64,000 bases of DNA from Pseudomonas aegrilactucae (GTDB lineage: Bacteria > Pseudomonadota > Gammaproteobacteria > Pseudomonadales > Pseudomonadaceae), in the NCBI RefSeq assembly GCF_019168305.1, contig NZ_JAHTBI010000010.1, positions 1 to 64,000 on the forward strand. The letters are read 5' to 3'. The position numbers and the translations under genes are program-made. Shown piece after piece: positions 51,854-61,038 of this stretch. Numbering within the stretch: the stretch's first letter is position 1; every line of letters begins with the position of its first letter. A model generated the notes under the pieces. It was not told the origin of the DNA. It saw only the letters and a list, made by a program, of their open reading frames with translations, and ran no database searches.

Positions 51854-53181
51854 CAACGTACTCCCAGTTGCTGAACGTTCGAGTCGTGGTGGGTAGCCCC
51901 GCGTTGCGCGGCATCCTTGTAGTCGAAATAGGTGCGCTGTTTCACGATGTGCTCGGCGATATGCCGGGCGTCATGCCACACGCCCCAGATAAACGCCGAG
52001 CCGCGCCGCGACAGCCATGGCAGGCCGACGAAGTAGATGCCCGGCTCGCTGGACACGCCGCGTTGGTGCTGCGGTTTGCCGTCGGGCTTGAAGGCGTTGA
52101 CCTTGAGCCAGCTGTAATCGGTCGAATAGCCAGTGGCCCAGATGATCGAGGTCACCCCGGCCTTGGTCAGGTCCAGCTCCAGAATCGGCTGGGACAGGCA
52201 CTGCGGGTCGGGCAGCATGTGGCGCGCTTCGGGCTCCAGCGGCAAGTCCAGGCCATTGCGTTCTATATAGGCATCGGCGGCGTCCAGCAGTGCCAGGTAG
52301 TTCTCGTCGCCGCGGGCGATGTTGTCGGCAAGGTTGCTTTCAAAACTCGCCACGCCCTGATCGAAGGCACGGGTCAGGCCCACCAGCGTGATGCCCTGGT
52401 GGGCCAGCTTGCGAAAGTCCACCGTATGCCCGCCGCGTGCGCCACTCACAGCGATGGTCACGTGCTCCTTGCCGGGCTGCACGCCTTCGGCGTCCCATAG
52501 GCCCAGCACGCCCAGCCACCAGCAGAAGTCACGGTTGCGATACGCCCGTGGCGGCCGGTCATGTGCGCCTACCGACAGGTAGACCTGCTTGCCGGCGCGT
52601 TGCAGTTCATCGGCGATCTGCACGCCCGATGAGCCGGCGCCAACGACCAGCACGGCGCCCTCGGGCAGTTGCTGCGGGTTGCGATAGTCAGCCGAGTGAA
52701 GTTGCTCCACCCCTGCAAGCTGCGGGGCAATCGGCGGGATCACCGGACGCTGGAACGGGCCTGTGGCGACCACTACCTGATTGGCTTCGATCACCCCTTG
52801 GGAGGTCTGCACGGTAAATCCAGGGCGACCTTGGTTGCGTTCAACCTTGAGCACCTCCACGCCAGTACGAATCGGTGCGTTGATTTTCGCGGCGTAGGTT
52901 TCGAAGTAGTCGGCCACCTGGTCCTTGCCGGCGAAGGCGTCGGCGTCCAGGCCTTCGAATTCCAGCCCTGGGAAACGGTCATGCCAGGCCGGCCCGTTGG
53001 CCACCAGCGAATCCCAGCGCCCGGTGCGCCAGGCTTGCGCAATGCGGTTGCGTTCCAGCACCAGGTGCGCCACGCCGAGGCGGCCCAGGTGCTCGCTCAT
53101 CGCCACGCCGGCCTGACCGGCGCCTACGACGAGCGTATCAATTCGAGTGTTATCAACGGTCATGGCGGTGTGCTTCTGCAT
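51853..53181 (-). CDS. Flavin-containing monooxygenase (CzcO-type)
   Basis: A 442-aa FAD- and NADPH-dependent monooxygenase. The FAD motif GAGQAG is at about residues 21-26, the NADPH motif GAGSSG at about 185-190, and the Baeyer-Villiger/FMO-like linker FQRPVIPPIAPQLAG lies between them. The C-terminal block TSIIWATGYSTDYSWLK is family typical. Such enzymes hydroxylate nitrogen or carbon or oxidise ketones. It heads an operon with RidA, DUF1028, M20 deacetylase and PotD-like genes, which suggests oxidation of an amine or polyamine-derived compound. An alternative ATG lies six codons inside at 53163; neither has a strong ribosome site. Confidence 0.88.
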   Translation of the reverse strand: MQKHTAMTVDNTRIDTLVVGAGQAGVAMSEHLGRLGVAHLVLERNRIAQAWRTGRWDSLVANGPAWHDRFPGLEFEGLDADAFAGKDQVADYFETYAAKINAPIRTGVEVLKVERNQGRPGFTVQTSQGVIEANQVVVATGPFQRPVIPPIAPQLAGVEQLHSADYRNPQQLPEGAVLVVGAGSSGVQIADELQRAGKQVYLSVGAHDRPPRAYRNRDFCWWLGVLGLWDAEGVQPGKEHVTIAVSGARGGHTVDFRKLAHQGITLVGLTRAFDQGVASFESNLADNIARGDENYLALLDAADAYIERNGLDLPLEPEARHMLPDPQCLSQPILELDLTKAGVTSIIWATGYSTDYSWLKVNAFKPDGKPQHQRGVSSEPGIYFVGLPWLSRRGSAFIWGVWHDARHIAEHIVKQRTYFDYKDAAQRGATHHDSNVQQLGVR

Positions 53182-53333
53182 GAGGGGGTTGCCCGCATTC
53201 TGTGCGCCGCCAGGTATTAGCGAAATGATGATTTATGTCGCCACTGACAAGGAAAAAGCGTGCCCCCCAAACGTCCCGCCGTGGTCGTGTTGCACAGCCT
53301 TGGTGCTTTGCGCAGACGGTGCGGCGGCGTCAT

Positions 53334-54338
53334 TCACCGTTGCGGCTCACCCTCGCCTTGCACAGGCTCGGCTGCCGACCTCAATGCCTCCACCACCGCA
53401 TCGCGCTCTTCTACCGACCGCTGCAACTGCTCGATCACCTGCATCTGCCGCTGATGCTCACCCACGCCCTGCTCCAACTGCTGCCCCAGCACCTGGTTCT
53501 GACGCAGCAACTCCTCCCGCGCGCCCAGCGACTGCGCAAGGCTGGCCATCAAGGTCTTGATCTCCTGGGCCTGCTGCGCCTGCTGATCCTGCAGTGCCTG
53601 GCGCTCACGTTGTACCTGCCGCGCTTCCACCAGCAACCGCTCATTGTCGCGGTTAAGCCGTGTCAGCTCGTCCTGCTTGACGATCAGGCTCTGCTGCAAC
53701 TGGCGCACCTCCACCTGCAACTGCTGCACCTGCGCCTCATGCCGGCGCTGATCCTGCTCGCGCTGCTCACGCGTGGCGGTACGGTAATGCTCCAGCGCAT
53801 CGCGTGCATGCTGGTGCTTGTCTTCCAGTGACTGGATCTGTTCGTCCTTGTCCGTCAGGCGCAGGTTCAGCTCACCCACAGCCTGATTCAACGTGGCATT
53901 GCGCGTCTGCTCGGTCTGCAAGGCGCTGCGGGTAGTGGAAAGCTCCGCCGACTCTACCGCCAGCGCCTGAGCCTGGATCTGATGCTGCTGTTGCAAGGCT
54001 GCCAACGCCTGCTGGCTTGCGTGCAGCTCTGCCTGCAGCGCCGCCTTTTCATGCTCGAACACGCCCTGCGCCGTCTCGATGCGCGCATCGCCCTCCTCCA
54101 CCAACTGCTGCGCCAGTTGACTGACCAGGTTGGCCAGCGCCTCGCTCATGCCCGGCTTGTCTGCAGCCAGCGTGGGCTGCTGCGCATCCAGCTCCTTCAA
54201 ATAGCGGTGAATCGTGGTTTTGGACCCTGTATTGCCCAGCTCGATACGTACCGCGTCGATGCTGGGGTGTTCACCACGGGCCAGCAGCGCCTGACGCGCC
54301 TTCTGAACGATTGCCTTGTTGATGCCGCCACGGGCCAT
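53334..54338 (-). CDS. KfrA-like DNA-binding protein with long coiled coil
   Basis: A 334-aa protein. The N-terminal KfrA_N DNA-binding domain (about residues 1-75) has AIVQKARQALLARGEHPSID and GNTGSKTTIHRYLKEL. The rest (about 100-320) is an almost continuous Gln/Glu/Ala-rich heptad coiled coil. KfrA of IncP plasmids is an autorepressor that helps segregation; chromosomal homologues are nucleoid- or element-associated. AGGAG precedes ATG 54338 (an in-frame upstream ATG lacks one). It is divergent from a tyrosine recombinase with a palindrome in between, so autoregulation and control of the recombinase are likely. Confidence 0.88.
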   Translation of the reverse strand: MARGGINKAIVQKARQALLARGEHPSIDAVRIELGNTGSKTTIHRYLKELDAQQPTLAADKPGMSEALANLVSQLAQQLVEEGDARIETAQGVFEHEKAALQAELHASQQALAALQQQHQIQAQALAVESAELSTTRSALQTEQTRNATLNQAVGELNLRLTDKDEQIQSLEDKHQHARDALEHYRTATREQREQDQRRHEAQVQQLQVEVRQLQQSLIVKQDELTRLNRDNERLLVEARQVQRERQALQDQQAQQAQEIKTLMASLAQSLGAREELLRQNQVLGQQLEQGVGEHQRQMQVIEQLQRSVEERDAVVEALRSAAEPVQGEGEPQR

Positions 54339-54364
54339 GGGTGCTCCTACGATTTCGTAATGTG

Positions 54365-54387
54365 GTATGTACAATGTAAATACATAC
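54365..54387. promoter_or_regulatory. Candidate KfrA operator palindrome
   Basis: GTATGTA (54365-54371) and TACATAC (54381-54387) are perfect 7-bp arms with a 9-nt spacer, 27 bp upstream of the kfrA-like start, in the AT-rich divergent region. Position and symmetry fit an autoregulatory operator. Confidence 0.5.
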
Positions 54388-54514
54388 TATATCAAGGCAG
54401 AAAAATACCAATTTGTTTTTCATCAAAAGATGAAATAATCACGGCTTATCGCATGTGATACTTCAAAAACCGCACTATCGCGTCGCTCAGGCGTACGCCA
54501 GCAGGGAACCGCCC

Positions 54515-55444
54515 ATGAACACCCTTGATCGCTACCTGGACGCCGCCGTACGGGATAACACCCGACGCAGCTATCGCGCTGCAGTGGAGCACTTCGAAGT
54601 GACCTGGGGCGGGTTCCTGCCGGCCACCGCAGACAGCATCGCGCGTTATCTGGCGGACTACGCCGAACAGCACTCGATCAACACCTTGCGCCAGCGCCTT
54701 GCCGCACTCGGCCAGTGGCACACCAGCCAGGGCTTCCCCGACCCGACCAAGGCGCCGCTGGTGCGCCAGATGCTCAAGGGCATCCGTGCCGTGCACCCGG
54801 CCGAGCAACGCCAGGCGGCAGCGTTGACGCTGGAGCACCTGCAGCAGACCATCGCTACACTCCACGCCCAGGCCGAGCAGGCGCAGCACGAGCACTGCCT
54901 GCCGACGCTGCTGCGTGCACGGCGTGACATCGCGTTGCTGCTGATCGGTTTCTGGCGTGGGTTTCGCGGTGATGAACTGGCGCGCCTGCGCGTCGAGCAC
55001 ATTCAGGCCCAAGCGGGTGTGGGCATGCAGCTCTACCTGCCGCAGAGCAAGGGCGACCGTCAGGGCCGCGGGGTGCACCACCGCGCACCGGCGCTCAAGA
55101 CCCTGTGCCCGGTACAGGCCTATCTGGACTGGATCACCGTGGCCGGCATCGCCCACGGCCCGGTGTTTCGCAAGCTCGACCGCTGGGGCAACCTGAGCGA
55201 ACAGGCGCTCAACAGCGCCAGCCTGATCGCCCTGCTGCGCAGGATCTTTGCCAGTGCCGGGCTGCCCGCCAGCCTGTACAGCAGCCATTCGCTACGCCGC
55301 GGCTTTGCCACCTGGGCCAGCGGCAATGGCTGGGACCTCAAGGCGCTGATGGCCCACGTCGGCTGGCGCGACATGAAATCGGCACTGCGGTATGTGGATG
55401 CGTCGGCATCGTTTGGCGAGCTGGCGCTATTGCCGGCCCCATGA
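54515..55444 (+). CDS. Tyrosine-type site-specific recombinase
   Basis: A 309-aa integrase from ATG 54515 (AGGGAA upstream). The SAM-like core-binding domain covers about residues 1-95 and the catalytic domain about 105-305. Catalytic residues seen: Arg in FWRGFRGDELARLR, H-x-x-R in HSLRRGFATWA, the second His in LMAHVGWRDMK and Tyr in SALRYVDAS. The length and lack of an arm-binding domain resemble stand-alone chromosomal recombinases rather than phage integrases. No flanking element ends or cargo were found. It is divergent from the kfrA-like gene, a pair likely to act together. Confidence 0.9.
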   Translation: MNTLDRYLDAAVRDNTRRSYRAAVEHFEVTWGGFLPATADSIARYLADYAEQHSINTLRQRLAALGQWHTSQGFPDPTKAPLVRQMLKGIRAVHPAEQRQAAALTLEHLQQTIATLHAQAEQAQHEHCLPTLLRARRDIALLLIGFWRGFRGDELARLRVEHIQAQAGVGMQLYLPQSKGDRQGRGVHHRAPALKTLCPVQAYLDWITVAGIAHGPVFRKLDRWGNLSEQALNSASLIALLRRIFASAGLPASLYSSHSLRRGFATWASGNGWDLKALMAHVGWRDMKSALRYVDASASFGELALLPAP

Positions 55445-55502
55445 GGGAGACGGGTGGTTGGCGTGCTCGTCATCGGGTGACGCATGCATGACGGCTTCCC
55501 CA

Positions 55503-55576
55503 TGATTTGTGCAGTGTCCGTGCCTGGTACCTCCAGGCTAAGGAGGGCTACCGGCGCGGGCTACTGGCACAAATCA
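55503..55576. ncRNA. Candidate structured RNA or terminator between convergent genes
   Basis: TGATTTGTGC (55503-55512) and GCACAAATCA (55567-55576) are perfect 10-bp arms that enclose 54 nt. Inside are a second stem, GCCTGG-TACCT-CCAGGC (55522-55538), and a near-perfect direct repeat GGGCTACCGG/GGGCTACTGG. The element could fold on either strand. Family and strand are unknown. Confidence 0.4.
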
Positions 55577-55618
55577 CAGGTTTTCAGTCATGTTGTGAAT
55601 AAGCGTGCGATCGAACGG

Positions 55619-55834
55619 TTATAGCTTGGCAATCGACACCTCGGTGGATTTCACAAAGGCAATCACTTCACTGCCAATGCGCAACTCCAACTCATGCACC
55701 GAACGGGTAGTGATGACCGAGGTGACGATGCCGGCCTGGGTCTGCACGTCGATTTCCGAGACCACCGGGCCTTCGATGATCTCCTTGATGGTGCCCTTGA
55801 ACTGGTTGCGTACGTTGATCGCCTTGATGGTCAT
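55619..55834 (-). CDS. Molbindin (Mop/TOBE-domain molybdate-binding protein)
   Basis: A 71-aa protein that is a single TOBE/Mop domain: INVRNQFKGTIKEIIEGPVV, then SEIDVQTQAGIVTSVITTRS and ELRIGSEVIAFVKSTEVSIA. Molbindins form hexamers that store or sense molybdate and related oxyanions. AAGGAG stands 6 nt before ATG 55834, and no residue of the domain is missing. It is divergent from the flavin enzyme gene at 56066, sharing a 231-bp AT-rich region. An oxyanion link to sulfate limitation is plausible because molybdate competes with sulfate uptake, but that is inference. Confidence 0.9.
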   Translation of the reverse strand: MTIKAINVRNQFKGTIKEIIEGPVVSEIDVQTQAGIVTSVITTRSVHELELRIGSEVIAFVKSTEVSIAKL

Positions 55835-55910
55835 GGTGTAGCTCCTTAACGGTAGGGGGCACCGTGGTTGCAGTGCGTGATGAGCAGAGTGCACCCCTCG
55901 CCTAAAAATC

Positions 55911-55944
55911 AAAAAGAATAAATAACGACAAATATATTCTTTTT
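55911..55944. promoter_or_regulatory. 10-bp inverted repeat in the divergent molbindin/flavin-enzyme promoter region
   Basis: AAAAAGAATA (55911-55920) and TATTCTTTTT (55935-55944) are perfect arms around a 14-nt loop within very AT-rich DNA. It may be an operator for a sulfur-starvation regulator (CysB-like proteins bind AT-rich dyads) or a hairpin. No clear sigma-54 -24/-12 element was found. Confidence 0.4.
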
Positions 55945-56065
55945 AGAAATATATGAATTCGCATATGCAAATGCCTATAAGTTATTTATTTATGGTTTTT
56001 TAGATCATTTAGGATCCAAGAAGCCCGGCCGCAAGGCCTGAACCTTATTCGTACAGGTAACCCGT

Positions 56066-57253
56066 GTGAGCGCCACGTTGCACACTTCACGACCCTCTCC
56101 ATTGCTGATTGCACAAGACCTGGCCAGCGAGTTCGCCCGCAGCGTGGTCGAGCGTGATCACCAGGGCGGTACGCCCAAGGCCGAGCGCGATGCCCTGCGC
56201 AACAGTGGCCTGCTGGCACTGAGCATCCCACGTGAATTCGGCGGCCTGGGTGCCAACTGGACGCAGACCTTCGAGGTGGTGCGCGCGTTCGCCCGTGTCG
56301 ACAGCTCGATTGCCCACGTGTTCGGCTTTCATCACCTGATGCTGGCCACGGTGCGTCTGTTCGGCGCCCCCGATCAATGGCAGCCGTGGTTCGAGCTGAC
56401 CGCACGCAAGAACTGGTTCTGGGGCAACGCCCTGAATCCGCTCGACACCCGCACGGTGGTCCGCCACCACGGCAGTTGGCGTGAGTTCTCCGGCAAGAAA
56501 AGCTTCTGCTCCGGGGCCAGCGACTCCGAGATGCTGATCGCCTCGGCGGTCGATGAAAGCGCCGGCGGCAAACTGCTGATTGCCGCAATCCCAAGCGGGC
56601 GCACCGGCATCACCCTGCACAACGACTGGAACAACATGGGCCAGCGCCAGACCGACAGCGGCAGCGCCACCTTCGAGCGCGTGCGCGTCGAAGAAAGCGA
56701 CCTGCTGCTGGACCCCGGCCCCTTGAGCACGCCGTTCGCCTGCCTGCGCCCACTGATCGCGCAACTGCATTTTGCCAACATCTTTCTCGGCATCGCCGAA
56801 GGTGCCTTCGACGAAGCCCGCGAGTACACCCTCAAGGAAACTCGCCCGTGGTTCAAGTCCAGCGCCCACAGCAGCCATGAAGACCCTTACGTGCTCGGCC
56901 ATTTCGGTGACTTCTGGGTACGTCTGCAGGGCGCACGGCTGCTTCTTGATCACGCCGCTCGCGAACTCGATCAGGCCTGGACCAAGGGTGCAGCATTGAG
57001 CGCCGAGCAACGTGGCCAGGTCGCCGTGGCCATCGCCACCGCCAAGGTGGCCGCCAGCCGCGACGGGCTGGAGCTGTGCAGCAAGGTCTTCGAGGTGACC
57101 GGGGCCCGCGCCACGCAGACCTCGGTCGGGCTCGACCGGCACTGGCGCAACCTGCGCACGCAGAGCCTGCACGACCCGCTCGACTACAAACTCCATGAAC
57201 TGGGTGACTGGGCCTTGAACCAGCGCCTGCCGATTCCGACGTTCTATTCATAG
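56066..57253 (+). CDS. DszC/SfnB-type flavin-dependent monooxygenase (acyl-CoA dehydrogenase fold)
   Basis: A 395-aa acyl-CoA-dehydrogenase-fold enzyme of the group that includes DszC and SfnB, which use reduced flavin to oxygenate sulfur compounds. Features: LLALSIPREFGGLGANW near the N terminus, the WFWGNALNPLDTR and KKSFCSGASDSEMLIASAVD strands, and the C-terminal LDRHWRNLRTQSLHDPLDYK block shared by the sulfur-acquisition members. It probably helps release sulfite from organosulfur compounds under sulfate starvation. The start is GTG 56066. The sfnR-like activator gene follows 10 bp later, as in P. putida sfn loci. Confidence 0.85.
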   Translation: MSATLHTSRPSPLLIAQDLASEFARSVVERDHQGGTPKAERDALRNSGLLALSIPREFGGLGANWTQTFEVVRAFARVDSSIAHVFGFHHLMLATVRLFGAPDQWQPWFELTARKNWFWGNALNPLDTRTVVRHHGSWREFSGKKSFCSGASDSEMLIASAVDESAGGKLLIAAIPSGRTGITLHNDWNNMGQRQTDSGSATFERVRVEESDLLLDPGPLSTPFACLRPLIAQLHFANIFLGIAEGAFDEAREYTLKETRPWFKSSAHSSHEDPYVLGHFGDFWVRLQGARLLLDHAARELDQAWTKGAALSAEQRGQVAVAIATAKVAASRDGLELCSKVFEVTGARATQTSVGLDRHWRNLRTQSLHDPLDYKLHELGDWALNQRLPIPTFYS

Positions 57254-57263
57254 TGTGACTGCC

Positions 57264-58363
<1,100 letters not shown>

Positions 58364-59773
58364 TCACTCGCGCGCGGCGTATACCGCATTGCCCGCATCC
58401 GGCGCCAGGCGGCGGAACACCAGCGCCGATGCCATGCACGCCAGCCCGCACAGCAGCATGACCCAGGCCACATCGCTGGTGGCGGGCGTGGTGTGCCCGC
58501 GCAGGTTCATCAGCGCGCCCAGCAGCGACGCGGCAAGCCCCACCGACAGGCTCATGCTCAACTGCACCGTCATCGCCGACAGGCTGCTGGCCCGGCTGCT
58601 CAAGGCGGCGGGCACGTCGGCGTAGGTCAGTGCGCCAAGGGTGCTGTACTGCAGCGAACGAATCACCGCACTGCCAAACAGCATCAGCACGATCACCCAG
58701 TAAGGCGTAGTGCTGGTAAAACTGGCGCATGCGGCCAGGCTCAGGCCGGTCAGCAGCGCGTTGCCGGTGAGCGTGCGACGGATGCCGAAGCGGCGCACCA
58801 CCCGCACCGCCAGCAGCTTCATCAGAAACGCACCGGCACCACCGGCCAGGGTCAGCAGGCCGGCATGCAACGGGCTCAGGCCGAAGCACAGCTGGAACAG
58901 CAGTACCAGCAGAAACGGCGATGACGAGGTGCCCAGGCGCAACACGTTGCCACCCCAGAAGCTGATGCGGTAGCTGGGGATGCGCAGCAGCGACAGGTCC
59001 AGCAGCGGCTCGGCGCAACGGCGTGCGTGGCGGATGTACAACGCACCGCACAGCAGCCCCAGCGCAATCATCAGCACCACCCAGGGCCGCGGCAGCAAAC
59101 CATGCCCCAGCGCCTCGAAGCCGAACACCAGCGCCCCCAGCGCAACGGCGCTGAGCAGCAGGCCGCGCACATCCAGGCGCCGCCCCCGCACACCGGGGTA
59201 CTGCGGCACATGGCGCAACACCAGTACGATGCCAAGCAGGCCGATCGGCAGATTGATCAGGAAGATCCAGTGCCACGACACGAAGGTCACCATCAGCCCG
59301 CCCAGCGGCGGCCCGATCATCGGCCCGATCAGCGCCGGGATGGTGAGGTACGACAGGTTGCGCAGCAAGTGCTCGCGCGGCGACCAGCGCAACAGGATCA
59401 CCTGCCCCACCGGCACCATCATCGCCCCCGCCGCGCCTTGCAGCATGCGCGCCAGGCACAGTTGCAGGAGTGAGGTGGAGGCCGCGCAGGCCAGCGACGA
59501 GGCGATGAACAGCACGATCGCCACCACGAACAGGCGACGCGGGCCGAAACGATCGGCCGCCCAGCCACTGACCGGCACGCACAGCGCGGCGGCCAGCATG
59601 TACAGCGACACCACCAGGTTCATGCGCACGCTGGGCGCGCCGAAGTCGCTGGCCATCTGCGGCAGTGCGGTCATCACCACGGTGGCATCGATCAGTTCCA
59701 TGCACAGCGCGCAGCCGATGATCATCGGTACCCGGCGCGACAGCGGCCGGGTGCTTGGCAGCGGTTCGGCCAT
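58364..59773 (-). CDS. MFS transporter, DHA2 (EmrB-like) drug or metabolite exporter
   Basis: A 469-aa inner-membrane transporter with about fourteen hydrophobic helices (DHA2 type). The family motif A region is SGWAADRFGPRRLFV (about residues 70-85), motif C-like GPMIGPPLGGLMVTFVSWHW is at about 150-170, and the N-terminal CMELIDATVVMTALPQMASD is typical. It may export or import organosulfur intermediates or toxic products. A GTG at 59779, two codons upstream, is the alternative start. It follows the SfnB-like gene with a 6-bp gap and is likely co-transcribed; its 3' end abuts sfnR convergently. Confidence 0.9.
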   Translation of the reverse strand: MAEPLPSTRPLSRRVPMIIGCALCMELIDATVVMTALPQMASDFGAPSVRMNLVVSLYMLAAALCVPVSGWAADRFGPRRLFVVAIVLFIASSLACAASTSLLQLCLARMLQGAAGAMMVPVGQVILLRWSPREHLLRNLSYLTIPALIGPMIGPPLGGLMVTFVSWHWIFLINLPIGLLGIVLVLRHVPQYPGVRGRRLDVRGLLLSAVALGALVFGFEALGHGLLPRPWVVLMIALGLLCGALYIRHARRCAEPLLDLSLLRIPSYRISFWGGNVLRLGTSSSPFLLVLLFQLCFGLSPLHAGLLTLAGGAGAFLMKLLAVRVVRRFGIRRTLTGNALLTGLSLAACASFTSTTPYWVIVLMLFGSAVIRSLQYSTLGALTYADVPAALSSRASSLSAMTVQLSMSLSVGLAASLLGALMNLRGHTTPATSDVAWVMLLCGLACMASALVFRRLAPDAGNAVYAARE

Positions 59774-59779
59774 GGTCAC

Positions 59780-60988
59780 TCAGAACAGTCCCGAGGTCGG
59801 TGGTGGCGTGCCCTTGAGGTGCCAGGTGCCGACCGCGGCCGCCTTCCAGTGGCGCGGGTTGTGGTTGGCCACAGTGCGCGCATTGCGCCAGTGCCGGTCG
59901 AGGTTGTGGCGGCGCCCGGTGGTGGAGGCGCCGCCCACGTCGAACAGCAGTTCGGCGGCCTTGAGTGCCGACTCGGCGGCAATGTATTGCGCCTGGGCCA
60001 CGTCGATGGCGGCCTGGTCAACGGCCTGCGGCTCCAGTTGCACGGCCCAGGCACGATCGATGCTGGCCGCGGCCTTGAGCACCACCGCCTCGGCGGTGAA
60101 CGCGCGCGCCGCGACCTCGCCAACGCTCAGTTGCACATAGGGGTCGTCCACCGACTGGCTGGCGCTGCTGTGCTTGATCGGCCGTGCGTGCTCACGCGCG
60201 AAGTACACCGCATCGTCCAGCGCATTGCGCGCGATCCCGGCCTCGACGGTGGCCAGGAACAGCTGCAGGAACGGTGTGACGATGGTGCGCTTGCCCTCCT
60301 CCACGGTGCGCGGGCGGATTTCGCTGGCCAGCACCTGCACATCGTTCAGGCGTGTGGTGCCGCTGGCCGTCAGACGCTGGCCCATGGCGTCGAAGTCATC
60401 CACCAGCTCCAGACCCAGGCGATCACGTGGCAACACGAAGGACACCGGCTGGTCGTGTTCGTCCAGCGCTACCGCGCTGACCCAGTCGGCATACAGCGCG
60501 CCGGTACTGTAGTACTTGCTGCCGGTGGCGCGGTAGTGCTCGCCCTCGCGCACGATGCGTGCGCTGATCGCACCGTTGGCGCCGCCCACTTCCCAGCCGG
60601 CGTTGCCCAGCACCGCGCCGTCGAGGTAGCGCGCGAACCAGCGCTGGCGCTCCTGCTCGGCACCCTCATGCCGGGCGGCCAGCAAGCCTTCGACAAAGGC
60701 AAAGCCGGGGCGCATGGCCTGGGCGACATTGGAGTCCACGGCCGCAACCCGCAGCAGCAGGCCGATCACATCGCCTACCGCGCCACCCGGGCCGCCGTAG
60801 GCTACGGGGATGCGGGCGGTGTAGAGGCCGGCGGCGGCCAGTTGGCGGATCGCGTCATAGGGCAATTGCCGCTCGCGCTCACGCTCGGCTGCACCGCTGG
60901 CGATCTGCGGCAACAGCGCGTCCAGGCGCTCGTGCAACTGCGCGATACTGGTCAACGCGGGCTTGGGTACTTCGGACAGATGTGGCAT
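59780..60988 (-). CDS. SfnB-family sulfur acquisition oxidoreductase
   Basis: A 402-aa acyl-CoA-dehydrogenase-fold flavin monooxygenase, a second DszC/SfnB-type protein in this locus and only distantly similar to the one at 56066. Seen are AAGLYTARIPVAYGGPGG (N-terminal), WEVGGANGAISARIVREGEH, FDAMGQRLTASGTTRL and the C-terminal NLDRHWRNARTVANHNPRHW block. The family uses FMNH2 from a partner reductase to cleave or oxygenate organosulfur compounds; none is encoded here. AAGGAGG precedes ATG 60988. The gene is followed by the exporter and preceded by ABC transporter genes on the same strand. Confidence 0.88.
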   Translation of the reverse strand: MPHLSEVPKPALTSIAQLHERLDALLPQIASGAAERERERQLPYDAIRQLAAAGLYTARIPVAYGGPGGAVGDVIGLLLRVAAVDSNVAQAMRPGFAFVEGLLAARHEGAEQERQRWFARYLDGAVLGNAGWEVGGANGAISARIVREGEHYRATGSKYYSTGALYADWVSAVALDEHDQPVSFVLPRDRLGLELVDDFDAMGQRLTASGTTRLNDVQVLASEIRPRTVEEGKRTIVTPFLQLFLATVEAGIARNALDDAVYFAREHARPIKHSSASQSVDDPYVQLSVGEVAARAFTAEAVVLKAAASIDRAWAVQLEPQAVDQAAIDVAQAQYIAAESALKAAELLFDVGGASTTGRRHNLDRHWRNARTVANHNPRHWKAAAVGTWHLKGTPPPTSGLF

Positions 60989-61038
60989 TGGCGCCTCCTT
61001 GGGCGTTTGAAAAAGACCAGGCTGGTTCGTTGCTGCAT

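Noticed and set aside
54515..55444. Integrated prophage or genomic island next to the recombinase
   Set aside because: No phage genes, no tRNA and no att-like direct repeats are seen nearby.
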